64,000 nt of DNA, from the NCBI RefSeq assembly GCF_003028855.1, contig NZ_CP028324.1:6273492-6337491 (forward strand), in the 5' to 3' direction. The stretch is from Pseudoduganella armeniaca (GTDB taxonomy: Bacteria; Pseudomonadota; Gammaproteobacteria; Burkholderiales; Burkholderiaceae_D). Within the stretch, counting starts at the first letter, position 1. Each line of letters opens with the position of its first letter. A program made the position numbers and the translations under genes. Below the pieces are notes generated by a model. It had not been told where the DNA came from, searched no databases, and worked only from the letters and a program-made list of their open reading frames with translations. Shown one piece after another: positions 8,385 to 16,193 of the stretch.

Positions 8385-9487
8385 CGCGCCCAGCCCCCGT
8401 ACCGTCGCGCCGACCCTGGCGGTGCCGCCGTTGCCCGCGACCAGGCCGCTGCCGCCATTGCCGCCAGCAGCACTGGCAAAGCCGCGGACGGGCGCACCGG
8501 CGACCGTCGAGCCCAGCTGCAGGTTGCTGGCGGCCGCGCCACCCCGCCCGCCCCTGTCGCGCCCGAACCTGCGTCGCCTCCCCTGGCCCCCAGGCTTGCT
8601 TCCAGCGTGCTGGCGGCATGGTCGGTCAATACCAGGCTGCTGCTGGCCGCTCCGCCCGCGCCGCCGGGACCGCCCGCGCCGCCGATGGCGCCACTGCTGT
8701 CGGGGCTGTGCCCGCCGGCCCCACCGTACGCTTCCTGCGCGAGCGTCAGGGCGCCCGACGTCCCGCCGCTGACCTGGTTTGTCATGGCGCTGGCCGCGCC
8801 CGCCGCGCCGGTACCGCCGCGCGCGTCGCCACCGCTGCCGCCGGTCTGCTGGGCGCTGACATTGACGGCACCGATGGCCGATTGCCCGCTGGCGACGGCG
8901 CGGGCCGAGCCCGCCTGCCCGCCGGCGGCCCCGACACCCATGGCGCCGCCACCTGCACCACCGGTCGCGACGGCTTGCGCCACGACATCGGCACTGCCCT
9001 GCCCGATCGCCTGGGCCAGCGCGCTGGCATTCCCGCCAGTGCCGCCTGCCGCGCCGGCGCCAGCCATAGCGCCTGCGCCAGGGATGCCGGCATTACCACC
9101 GTGGCCACCCAGCGCCCTGGCCCACGCTGCCGCAGCGCCGGAAGCGGGCTGTGCAATGGCCGTCGCGGCTGCGCTGCCGCCATTACCGCCCGCCCCCGCG
9201 GCGCCACCGTTCTGCCCGGGCGCGCCGGCAGCGCCGTCGCCGCCCTGGCCGCCACCGCCGCCGCGGGCATCGGCCGAATTGAGCGGGCTGTTATCGGGCC
9301 CCGACACGGCCACCGCCGGCTGGCCGGGACCGCCGGCCGTGCCGGGTGCGCCAGGGCTGGCCCCGGGCGTGCCCGGGGCACCCGTGACTTCGACGGCATG
9401 GGCCGCGCCGATGACCAAGCTCAGCAGCAACACAGCCAGCCGCAATGCACATGTTTTGACAGTACTCAGGCAGGAAAACGAGTGCAT
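8381..9487 (-). CDS. N-terminal part of the PEP-CTERM protein with signal peptide
   Basis: This 368-codon frame starts with MHSFSCLSTVKTC, a hydrophobic core LAVLLLSLVIGAAHA and a probable signal-peptidase site. It then runs into collagen-like GAPGTPG and glycine-rich repeats. The final 50 or so residues lose the glycine pattern and are arginine/alanine-rich, marking translation past the frameshift near 8545. The start is shared with the full-length gene and faces the regulator gene at 9672. Confidence 0.65.
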   Translation of the reverse strand: MHSFSCLSTVKTCALRLAVLLLSLVIGAAHAVEVTGAPGTPGASPGAPGTAGGPGQPAVAVSGPDNSPLNSADARGGGGGQGGDGAAGAPGQNGGAAGAGGNGGSAAATAIAQPASGAAAAWARALGGHGGNAGIPGAGAMAGAGAAGGTGGNASALAQAIGQGSADVVAQAVATGGAGGGAMGVGAAGGQAGSARAVASGQSAIGAVNVSAQQTGGSGGDARGGTGAAGAASAMTNQVSGGTSGALTLAQEAYGGAGGHSPDSSGAIGGAGGPGGAGGAASSSLVLTDHAASTLEASLGARGGDAGSGATGAGGVARPPATCSWARRSPVRPSAALPVLLAAMAAAAWSRATAAPPGSARRYGGWAR

Positions 9488-9671
9488 GGCGAACCCTCAC
9501 TGTTTGAGCTATACCGTGACTTGGTGGCTGTGGTGGCGCCACCACAGGCGCTGGCGGCGGTGCTGCTGCCCGTGCCGGGCCGATTGCGCCGCACTTGCAA
9601 ACATGCTATCCACTACAAGCGGGCCGGACGTTGGTGGCGTGGACTCACTGATCGGAAATTATCGGATCGAT

Positions 9672-11069
9672 ATGTCTGAAAATCCTTTAGCGGACCTGAA
9701 TCCGGACTTAATAATGTCTGACCGCCCACCCATCCAGATCGGCTCGTTCGAGCTGTGGCCGGCCGCACGGCGCCTGCGCCAGCATGGCAAGGCCGTGGCC
9801 ATCACGGGGCGCGCCTTCGACGTGCTGGCCGTGCTGGCCGCACGTCATCCGGACATGGCACGCAAGAGCGAGCTGATGACCGCGGTATGGCCGGGGCTGG
9901 TCGTGGAAGACAACAACCTGCAAGTGCAGATTTCGTTGCTGCGCAAGATCCTGGGGCGCGACGCCATCGCCACGGTGCCCGGCTTCGGCTATTGCCTGAA
10001 CCTGGCGGTGACGACCGGTGCCGGCACGACGGGCACGCCCCGGCACGGCACTGCCGGCAGCTTGCATGGGCGGGCCACGGACCTGGCCGAGCTGAGCGAG
10101 CTGGTGCGGGAATACCGCTTGGTCACCCTGGCGGGTGGTCCCGGTGTCGGCAAGAGTACCCTTGCACGCCATCTGCCGGCGCCGCCAGCCGCGGAGCTGA
10201 CGTGGATCGACCTGGCCGACTGCATCGACCCTACCGGCCTGCTGCAGGCATTCGCTGGCGCGGTCGAGGCCGGGAGTGCCGGCGAGAAGGATAGCGTCAC
10301 CCTGCTGCGTCAGTTGGGTCGCCGCCCCGGTCTGCTGGTGCTCGACAATGCGGACCGGGTCGCCCGCCTGCTGGCGCCCATCGTCGAGGAATTGCTGGCC
10401 CATGGCGCGGTGCACGTGCTCGTCACGACACAGGTGCGCCTGCATTTGCCCCAGGAACACGTCTATCGGCTGACGCCGCTGGCGGTGCCGCCGCACGGCA
10501 CCCCGCTGCCGGAGGCGCGGCAATACGGCGCGCTCGACCTGCTGGACGCGCGCGCACGCGGACACGACCACCGCTTCGCGCTGACGCCAGCAGTACTGCC
10601 CGACGCTATCGAACTGTGCCGCCAGCTGGACGGGCTGCCGCTGGCGCTCGAGCTGGCGGCGGCACGCATCCCGGCGCTGGGTGTGGCCGGCGTGCTGCAG
10701 CGGATGGATGAGCGCCTGACAGTGCTGGCCACCAGCCATGAAGGCGTGCCGGCACGCCAGCGCAGCCTGCAGGACGCCATCGCCTGGAGCTGCGCGCTGC
10801 TGGCGCCGGATGAGCGGGCCCTGTGGTGCGAAACGGCACGGCTGCCGACACCGTTCCTGCTGGAAGACCTGATCGCCGTCGGCCCCGCACGCGACATCGG
10901 CCGCACCCTCGACTTGCTGGGCACCCTGGTGGAGCGTGGGCTGCTCAGGTTCGATACGGAGCCGGCCCCCTGCTATCGGCTCGATGCATCGCATCGGCTG
11001 TTTGCGCAGGCCGTATCGGCGGCACCAGGGGGAACGGAGCGGATGCCGCAAAAAGAAAAAGGGCCATGA
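9672..11069 (+). CDS. Winged-helix transcriptional regulator with P-loop NTPase domain
   Basis: The product is about 465 aa. The N-terminal 110 residues form an OmpR-type winged helix (IGSFELWPAARRL, GRAFDVLAVL, VEDNNLQVQISLLRKILG, VPGFGYCL) with no receiver domain ahead of it. An ATPase domain of the AfsR/NB-ARC kind follows, with a Walker A motif GGPGVGKST, a VLDNAD Walker B-like strand and GLPLALELAA. Such proteins are signal-dependent regulators. The gene is divergent from the PEP-CTERM gene across 184 bp, so it may control it. In-frame ATGs at 9603, 9672 and 9714 are all possible and none has a clear ribosome site; the conserved domain begins just after 9714. The 3' end runs into the terminator at 11055. 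Confidence 0.82.
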   Translation: MSENPLADLNPDLIMSDRPPIQIGSFELWPAARRLRQHGKAVAITGRAFDVLAVLAARHPDMARKSELMTAVWPGLVVEDNNLQVQISLLRKILGRDAIATVPGFGYCLNLAVTTGAGTTGTPRHGTAGSLHGRATDLAELSELVREYRLVTLAGGPGVGKSTLARHLPAPPAAELTWIDLADCIDPTGLLQAFAGAVEAGSAGEKDSVTLLRQLGRRPGLLVLDNADRVARLLAPIVEELLAHGAVHVLVTTQVRLHLPQEHVYRLTPLAVPPHGTPLPEARQYGALDLLDARARGHDHRFALTPAVLPDAIELCRQLDGLPLALELAAARIPALGVAGVLQRMDERLTVLATSHEGVPARQRSLQDAIAWSCALLAPDERALWCETARLPTPFLLEDLIAVGPARDIGRTLDLLGTLVERGLLRFDTEPAPCYRLDASHRLFAQAVSAAPGGTERMPQKEKGP

Positions 11070-11088
11070 TCGCTCATGGCCCTTTTTC
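11055..11088. terminator. Bidirectional intrinsic terminator
   Basis: A perfect 15-bp stem, GAAAAAGGGCCATGA with its complement, closes the 4-nt loop TCGC. A-runs and T-runs flank it, so it can end both the tRNA-Thr transcript (minus) and the regulator gene (plus), whose last codons it overlaps. Confidence 0.85.
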
Positions 11089-11094
11089 TAGTGC

Positions 11095-11170
<76 letters not shown>

Positions 11171-11224
11171 GTAACTGGTCGGAATGGGCTTACTGCCGCG
11201 ATCCCTTGCGGTCGCGATTATACG

Positions 11225-11740
11225 CTATTTGATACGCGTCAGGGTAGGACGGCCGCCCTTTTTGGGACCGTCGCCGCCGTCTTCCGGACCGTTGCCGTCA
11301 TCGGCAGGACGCGGTGCTGGTGCGGGTGCCAGGGTGGGCGCGGGTGCTGCCGTGGGCGACGGCACCGAGGACAGGATCGGCGCTGCCGGCTCTTCCGCGG
11401 CGGTCGGCGCCGGCGGCGCGGCGGCGCCCAGCAGCGGCTCGAAGGCCATGCCTTGGCCGTTTTCGTTGGCGTAGATCGCCATGACGTTGTTAACCGGGAT
11501 AAAGATCTCGCGCGAGACGCCGCCGAAGCGGGCGTGGAAGCGGATGCTGTCGTTGTCCATCTTCAGGCCCGACGTGGCGCCGTAGCTGATGTTGAGGACG
11601 ATTTCGCCCTTCTTGACGTATTCCATCGGCACGGTGGTGGACGAGTCGACTTTCACCGCCAGGTAGGGCGTGTAGCCGCTGTCGGTGCACCATTCGTAGA
11701 TGGCGCGCAGCATGTAGGGCTTGGTGGAGATTTCGGACAT
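11225..11740 (-). CDS. sspB: ClpXP protease specificity-enhancing factor SspB
   Basis: SspB is an adaptor that binds SsrA-tagged and other substrates and hands them to ClpXP. The 171-aa product opens with MSEISTKPYMLRAIYEWC and keeps the family core (KKGEIVLNIS, FHARFGGVSREIFIPV, VMAIYA). The C-terminal third is a proline/alanine-rich linker ending in a short basic tail, GRPTLTRIK, the usual layout in which the tail docks on ClpX. ATG 11740 is preferred over the TTG two codons upstream because it gives the standard family N-terminus. It follows sspA, the classic pairing. Confidence 0.96.
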   Translation of the reverse strand: MSEISTKPYMLRAIYEWCTDSGYTPYLAVKVDSSTTVPMEYVKKGEIVLNISYGATSGLKMDNDSIRFHARFGGVSREIFIPVNNVMAIYANENGQGMAFEPLLGAAAPPAPTAAEEPAAPILSSVPSPTAAPAPTLAPAPAPRPADDGNGPEDGGDGPKKGGRPTLTRIK

Positions 11741-11781
11741 AGACAATGCGGTAACGGTGCAGGAGAGTGCAAGAACAAGCG

Positions 11782-11801
11782 GGGGCCGCGGTGGCGGCCC
11801 C
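11782..11801. terminator. GC hairpin between sspA and sspB
   Basis: GGGGCCGC pairs with GCGGCCCC around 4 nt. There is no T run, so it may attenuate or stabilise the message rather than end it. Confidence 0.35.
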
Positions 11802-11831
11802 GGTACTTCGGAGATTACGCGAAAGCGCCGA

Positions 11832-12443
11832 TCAGCGGCGCATCACTTTCTCGGACGGGGTCAGCGCTTCGATATAGGCCGGGCGCGAGAAGATGCGTTC
11901 GGCATATTTCATCAGCGGTGCGGCCGTCTTCGACAGTTCGATACCGTAGTGGTCCAGGCGCCACAGCAGCGGGGCCACGGCCACGTCCAGCATCGAGAAC
12001 TCGTCGCCCAGCATGTACTTGTTCTTCAGGAACAGTGGTGCCAAGGTGGTCAGGCGGTCGCGGATTTCGGCGCGGGCCTTGTCGTGGCTCTTGTCGTTCG
12101 TCTTGTTGCGTTCGCTTTCCAGCGTATGCACGTGGACGAACAGCTCTTTCTCGAAATTGAACAGCATCAAGCGAGCACGGGCGCGCATCAGCGGGTCGGC
12201 CGGCATCAGCTGCGGATGCGGGAAGCGCTCGTCGATGTATTCGTTGATGATGTTCGATTCGTACAGGATCAGTTCACGCTCGACCAGGATGGGCACCTGG
12301 CCGTATGGGTTCATCGTCGAGATGTCTTCCGGCTTGTTGAACAGGTCGACGTCGCGCACTTCGAAATCCATGCCTTTTTCGAACAGAACCAGACGGCAGC
12401 GCTGGGAAAATGGGCAGGTGGTGCCCGAGTAGAGAACCATCAT
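11832..12443 (-). CDS. sspA: Stringent starvation protein A, GST-like
   Basis: SspA is a glutathione-S-transferase-fold protein that binds RNA polymerase and shapes transcription in stationary phase and acid stress. The 203-aa product starts MMVLYSGTTCPFSQRC, a thioredoxin-like N-terminal domain, includes NPYGQVPILVERELILYES, and ends with the all-helical GST C-terminal domain. It lies between petC and sspB on the same strand, an order common in betaproteobacteria. A GC-rich hairpin at 11782-11801 lies in the 91-bp gap to sspB. Confidence 0.96.
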   Translation of the reverse strand: MMVLYSGTTCPFSQRCRLVLFEKGMDFEVRDVDLFNKPEDISTMNPYGQVPILVERELILYESNIINEYIDERFPHPQLMPADPLMRARARLMLFNFEKELFVHVHTLESERNKTNDKSHDKARAEIRDRLTTLAPLFLKNKYMLGDEFSMLDVAVAPLLWRLDHYGIELSKTAAPLMKYAERIFSRPAYIEALTPSEKVMRR

Positions 12444-12571
12444 TTTGGTAGTTCCTTAGAAACAAAGGGGGCGAGACCGCGAACGGTTCACCCCAGTTGG
12501 GCCACCCACTTGCGGCGGGCAGCGCAAAAATCCGTGCCGACGGATCTTGCGAGCCGCCGGCACAACGCTAA

Positions 12572-13336
12572 TTATTTGACCTCTTTCCAGTACGAGGCGT
12601 TCAATCGCCAGGCCAGGAATGCGAACACGGTCATGAACAGCAGCACCCAGACGCCCAGACGCTTGCGCGTCTGCTGGGCCGGTTCCGCCATCCACTCCAT
12701 GTAGCCGACCAGGTCCGCCACCGCGGTGTCGAACTCCAGCTTGCTCATGGTGCCAGGCGTGATCTGCTCGAAGCCGGCAAATTTGTGGATCTTCTTGCCG
12801 GCGTCATGCGGATCTTGCTCTTCTACCATCTTTGCGCCCTGTATCCCTTGCAACTGCCACAGCACGTGTGGCATGGCCACGTTCGGCACCACCAGGTTGT
12901 TGAACCCGGTCGGCCGCGTGTCGTCCTTGTAGAAGGTACGCAAGTACGTATACAGATAGTCGCCGCCAGAACCGGCCGGGCTCGCCTTCGCGCGGGCGAT
13001 CACGGACAGATCGGGCGGAATCACGCCAAACCAGGCCTTGGCATCCTTGGCCGGCATGGCGGTCGTCATCATTTCGCCTACTTTCTCGCCCGTAAACAGC
13101 AGATTGTTCTTGATCTGCTCTTCCGACAGGCCGAGGTCGCGCAGGCGGTTATAACGCATCGAAGACGCATTATGACAGTTCAGGCAGTAATTGACGAACA
13201 ACTTGGCGCCATTTTGCAAGGCAGCCATGTCGTGCGAGCGGTCCGGCGCCCGGTCCAGCGGGTGGCCACCCTCGTTCGCGAAGGCCAGCGCGGGCAGCAG
13301 CGCCAGCAGTGCAAGAATTTTCTTGTGGAAATTCAT
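12572..13336 (-). CDS. petC: Cytochrome c1 of the bc1 complex
   Basis: This is the haem-c subunit of ubiquinol:cytochrome c reductase, which passes electrons from the Rieske protein to cytochrome c in the periplasm. The 254-aa product has a signal peptide (LALLALLPALAFA), the haem-binding CLNCH (Cys51, Cys54, His55), and a methionine-containing VPNVAMPHVLW segment for the sixth ligand. A C-terminal membrane anchor (WVLLFMTVFAFLAW) precedes a short basic tail. ATG 13336 is chosen because it begins the signal peptide; the longer frame to 13420 overlaps petB. It is the third gene of petABC, 28 bp after petB. Confidence 0.96.
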   Translation of the reverse strand: MNFHKKILALLALLPALAFANEGGHPLDRAPDRSHDMAALQNGAKLFVNYCLNCHNASSMRYNRLRDLGLSEEQIKNNLLFTGEKVGEMMTTAMPAKDAKAWFGVIPPDLSVIARAKASPAGSGGDYLYTYLRTFYKDDTRPTGFNNLVVPNVAMPHVLWQLQGIQGAKMVEEQDPHDAGKKIHKFAGFEQITPGTMSKLEFDTAVADLVGYMEWMAEPAQQTRKRLGVWVLLFMTVFAFLAWRLNASYWKEVK

Positions 13337-13364
13337 TCTTCGTATCCTTTGCGGTTCGATGGGC

Positions 13365-14777
13365 TCAATGGGGGTGGAAAGTGACGCGATCCGGCACTTT
13401 CTTGAACGTGCCCATCTCACTCCACCACGGCATCAGCAGGAAGAACGCGAAGTAATACAGCGTGCACACCTGCGACACGATCGTGCCGATCACGCTCGGT
13501 GGCTGCGTGCCCAGGTAGCCCAGCGCCAGGAAGGCGATCGCCAGCAGCAGGTACAGGTACTTATGCCACTGCGGACGGTAACGGATCGATTTCACCGGCG
13601 AATGGTCCAGCCATGGCAGGAATGCCAGGATGACAACGGAACCGCCGAAGAACACGACGCCCCAGAATTTCGCGTCCAGCACCTGCGGCAGCATGCCGAC
13701 GATGGCCAGCAGCGCGATGACCGCGATGACGGCCTTGGTCTGGAACGCCAGGCGCGACTTCAGCCACAGGAACGCGACGTAGGCCGCAACCGCCCCCATC
13801 AGCACCCACATGAAGTCGGCGGTGGTGGCGCGCAGCACCGAGTAGAACGGCGTGAAGTACCAAGTCGGCGCGATGTGCAGCGGGGTCTTCAAGGAGTCGC
13901 CCGGCAGGAAATTGTTGTATTCCAGGAAATAACCGCCCATTTCCGGCGCGAAGAACACGACGGCCGAGAAGATCAGCAGGAAGACCGACACGCCGAACAG
14001 GTCGTGCACCGTGTAGTACGGGTGCGAAGGGATCGAGTCGACCGGATGGCCGTCCGGGCCCAGGTTCTCCTTCACCTCGATGCCGTCCGGATTGGACGAG
14101 CCGACTTCGTGCAGCGCGATCAAGTGGGCGGCAACCAGGCCCAGCAGCACCAGCGGGATGGCAATGACGTGGAACGCGAAGAAGCGGTTCAGGGTGGCAT
14201 CGGAAACGACGTAGTCGCCGCGGATCCACAGCGACAGGTCCGGGCCGATCAACGGAATGGCACCGAACAGGTTGACGATCACCTGCGCGCCCCAGTACGA
14301 CATCTGGCCCCATGGCAGCAGGTAGCCGAAGAAGGCCTCGGCCATCAGGCACAGGAAGATGGCGAAACCGAACAGCCAGATCAGCTCGCGCGGCTTGCGG
14401 TACGAACCGTACAGCAGCGCCCGCGTCATGTGCAGGTAGACGACGATGAAGAACGCGGAGGCGCCGGTGGAGTGCATGTAGCGCACCAGCCAGCCCCACG
14501 GCACTTCACGCATGATGTATTCGACGGAGCCGAAGGCCAGGTTGGCGTCCGGCTTGTAGTGCATCGTCAGGAAGATGCCGGTGACGATCTGCAGCACCAG
14601 CACGAACATGGCCAGCGAGCCGAAGATGTACCAGTAATTGAAGTTTTTGGGGGCATAGTAACGGCCCCACTGGTCGTTCCACAGCTTGGTCAGCGGGAAG
14701 CGATCGTCGACCCAGCCCAGCGCTTTTTGCGCCGCCGGTGCGTCGGCCGGGAATTTCGTCTCCTTGAATGCCCCCAT
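13365..14777 (-). CDS. petB: Cytochrome b of the bc1 complex
   Basis: This is the membrane core of ubiquinol:cytochrome c reductase, carrying haems bL and bH and both quinone sites. The 470-aa product has the family transmembrane helices, histidine pairs in helices two and four (VRYMHSTGAS, VVYLHMTRALLYGSY; FFAFHVIAIPLVLLG, LVAAHLIALHEVGSSNP), and the Qo-site PEWY-type region, here APTWYFTPFYSVLRA. Most of the sequence is hydrophobic. It starts 1 bp after the petA stop, so the two are tightly coupled. Confidence 0.97.
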   Translation of the reverse strand: MGAFKETKFPADAPAAQKALGWVDDRFPLTKLWNDQWGRYYAPKNFNYWYIFGSLAMFVLVLQIVTGIFLTMHYKPDANLAFGSVEYIMREVPWGWLVRYMHSTGASAFFIVVYLHMTRALLYGSYRKPRELIWLFGFAIFLCLMAEAFFGYLLPWGQMSYWGAQVIVNLFGAIPLIGPDLSLWIRGDYVVSDATLNRFFAFHVIAIPLVLLGLVAAHLIALHEVGSSNPDGIEVKENLGPDGHPVDSIPSHPYYTVHDLFGVSVFLLIFSAVVFFAPEMGGYFLEYNNFLPGDSLKTPLHIAPTWYFTPFYSVLRATTADFMWVLMGAVAAYVAFLWLKSRLAFQTKAVIAVIALLAIVGMLPQVLDAKFWGVVFFGGSVVILAFLPWLDHSPVKSIRYRPQWHKYLYLLLAIAFLALGYLGTQPPSVIGTIVSQVCTLYYFAFFLLMPWWSEMGTFKKVPDRVTFHPH

Positions 14778-14778
14778 G

Positions 14779-15387
14779 TTATGCCTCGCCTTTCTCGTCT
14801 TTGCCGATCAGGATCTTGGTATCGCTCAGGTACATATGCCGTGGCACCACCAGGTTGTCCGGCGCCGGCTTGTTCTTGAAGACGCGGCCCGCGATGTCGA
14901 AGGTGGAACCGTGGCAGGGGCAGAGGAAGCCGCCGGCCCAGTCGTCCGGCAGCGAGGGCTGCGGGCCGGGCACGAACTTGGTCGACGGCGAGCAGCCCAG
15001 GTGAGTGCAGATGCCGACGGCGACAAGGATTTCGGGTTTGCGCGAGCGGTGCTTGTTGATGCAGTAATCGGGGGTGAATTCGTCCGGATTGCGTTCCGAA
15101 CCCGGATCGGCCACCTGGCCATCCAGTTTCGGCAGCGAGGCCAGCATTTCCGGCGTACGTTTCAGGATCCACACGGGCTTGCCGCGCCATTCGACGGTGC
15201 GCATTTCCCCGGGCTGCAAGGTGGAGATGTCAACTTCGACCGGAGCCCCGGCCGCCTTGGCCCGTTCCGAGGGCTGGAAAGTGCTGACCAGTGTACCTGC
15301 TGTGCCCAGACCCACGACGCCGCCTGCCGCACATGTTGCGACCAACAAGCCTCGCCGGCTGGGATCGACCTGCTTCTCGATGCTCAT
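14779..15387 (-). CDS. petA: Ubiquinol-cytochrome c reductase Rieske iron-sulfur subunit
   Basis: The Rieske protein oxidises ubiquinol at the Qo site through a 2Fe-2S cluster. The 202-aa product begins with a twin-arginine export signal (SRRGLLVATCAAGGVVGLG), which stays as the membrane anchor. It has the two cluster boxes CTHLGC and CPCHGS and ends with the usual PRHMYLSDTKILIG strand. ATG 15387 is preferred to an upstream in-frame start at 15474, because it puts the RR motif near the N-terminus. It is the first gene of the petABC operon. Confidence 0.96.
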   Translation of the reverse strand: MSIEKQVDPSRRGLLVATCAAGGVVGLGTAGTLVSTFQPSERAKAAGAPVEVDISTLQPGEMRTVEWRGKPVWILKRTPEMLASLPKLDGQVADPGSERNPDEFTPDYCINKHRSRKPEILVAVGICTHLGCSPSTKFVPGPQPSLPDDWAGGFLCPCHGSTFDIAGRVFKNKPAPDNLVVPRHMYLSDTKILIGKDEKGEA

Positions 15388-15739
15388 ACAAACCCCAATC
15401 TTATAAAAATTCGAATCTTTGATAAGCGACAACAGACCATCTTGCAACATAAAATTATAAGTGAACGGAATCACTTATTAAAGCGAAACGTTGCATAGTA
15501 CGTAAGTCCTCGCTATGGTGCAGTGCACCGCAGAAAGCCTTATACAGGAAGGGAAACATGCTCCGCACTAGCCCAGAGTGACTAGGCAATCCCCCTGCCC
15601 CGACTGCTGCGCTCGTGTCCCACTTCGGTGACTGACCCCGTGGTGGGACACGAGCTGGACAGTAAAGCGCGAATGGCCGGGTTTTGGCGCAAGATTGAAA
15701 AAACAGTATGATCTGGCCGTACCAACACAGGAGAAGCCC
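15388..15739. other. Divergent intergenic region between petA and mscL
   Basis: These 352 bp hold the promoters for petABC (minus) and mscL (plus). The petA-proximal half is AT-rich. A family A inverted repeat lies at 15611-15655. I see no small gene or RNA that I can support. Confidence 0.6.
15611..15655. repeat. Family A intergenic inverted repeat, copy 1
   Basis: GCTCGTGTCCCAC pairs with GTGGGACACGAGC (13 bp) around a 19-nt loop containing GGTGACTGACCCC. Related copies are at 37960-37998 and 61117-61164. Confidence 0.8.
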
Positions 15740-16165
15740 ATGGGCATGATGCAGGAATTCAAATCGTTTGCGATGCGCGGCAACGTCATCGACCTGGCCG
15801 TCGGCGTGATCATCGGCGCGGCGTTCAGCAAGATCGTCGATTCGCTGGTGCAGGACATCATCATGCCCCCCATCGGCAAGCTGATCGGCGGTCTCGATTT
15901 CGCCAATTATTACGTCCCGCTCAACAACCAGGACCCGAACCTGAGCCTGGTGGAAGCCAAGAAGCTGGGTGCGGTGCTGGCGTACGGCAACTTCCTGACG
16001 ATCCTGCTGAACTTCCTGATCCTCGCCTTCGTCATCTTCCAGATGGTACGCCTGGTGCACAAGGCGCGCGCCAAGCTGGAGGAGCCAGCCAAGCCGGCCG
16101 ACCCGGCGCCGCCGTCGGAAGATATCGTGCTGCTGCGCGAAATTCGCGACTCCCTGCGAAAATAG
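15740..16165 (+). CDS. mscL: Large-conductance mechanosensitive channel
   Basis: MscL is an inner-membrane channel that opens under membrane tension to release solutes after osmotic downshock. The 141-aa product begins MGMMQEFKSFAMRGNVIDLAVGV, the conserved N-terminal amphipathic helix and first membrane helix. It has the periplasmic loop (DFANYYVPLNN), the second membrane helix (YGNFLTILLNFLILAFVIFQMV) and a charged C-terminal helix ending EDIVLLREIRDSL. Start 15740 has a good ribosome site, CAGGAG, 7 bp upstream; the longer frame to 15695 is not needed. Confidence 0.96.
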   Translation: MGMMQEFKSFAMRGNVIDLAVGVIIGAAFSKIVDSLVQDIIMPPIGKLIGGLDFANYYVPLNNQDPNLSLVEAKKLGAVLAYGNFLTILLNFLILAFVIFQMVRLVHKARAKLEEPAKPADPAPPSEDIVLLREIRDSLRK

Positions 16166-16193
16166 AGCCTCCGACATTCATCGATTCATCCCC

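Larger units (their letters stand above)
4492..9487 (-). pseudogene. Giant glycine-rich PEP-CTERM surface protein gene, two apparent -1 frameshifts
   Basis: Read across two frame changes, this is one gene of about 1665 codons. It begins with a signal peptide (cleavage near AHA-VEV) and continues with hundreds of residues of GG-rich repeats such as ATGGAGG and GGNGG. It ends in a PEP-CTERM sorting signal: PEPGTW, a hydrophobic helix, then RRAEFGRGR. Such proteins are exported, then recognised at the C-terminus by the exosortase system and linked to the envelope or matrix; no exosortase gene is in this window. The frame moves from the N-terminal part to the middle at the C4 run near 8542-8545, and from the middle to the C-terminal part at the C4 run 5937-5940. 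Adding one base at each restores the repeat pattern exactly. It may be intact in the organism if these are assembly errors. Confidence 0.8.

Noticed and set aside
6189..9600. Very long open frames on the + strand (over 1600 codons) across the PEP-CTERM gene
   Set aside because: They are the antisense of glycine-rich coding sequence (GGC/GCC codons), which rarely makes stops in other frames. The predicted proteins are alanine/proline/arginine mixtures without domains or a signal, and only the last 465 codons (from 9672) are a real gene.
11055..11088. Hairpin considered as an attenuator inside the regulator gene
   Set aside because: It has flanking A and T runs and lies directly after the tRNA on the minus strand, so an ordinary bidirectional terminator is simpler.
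15611..15655. Family A repeats considered as transcription terminators
   Set aside because: Copy 1 lies upstream of two divergent genes rather than after a gene, and none has a T run.
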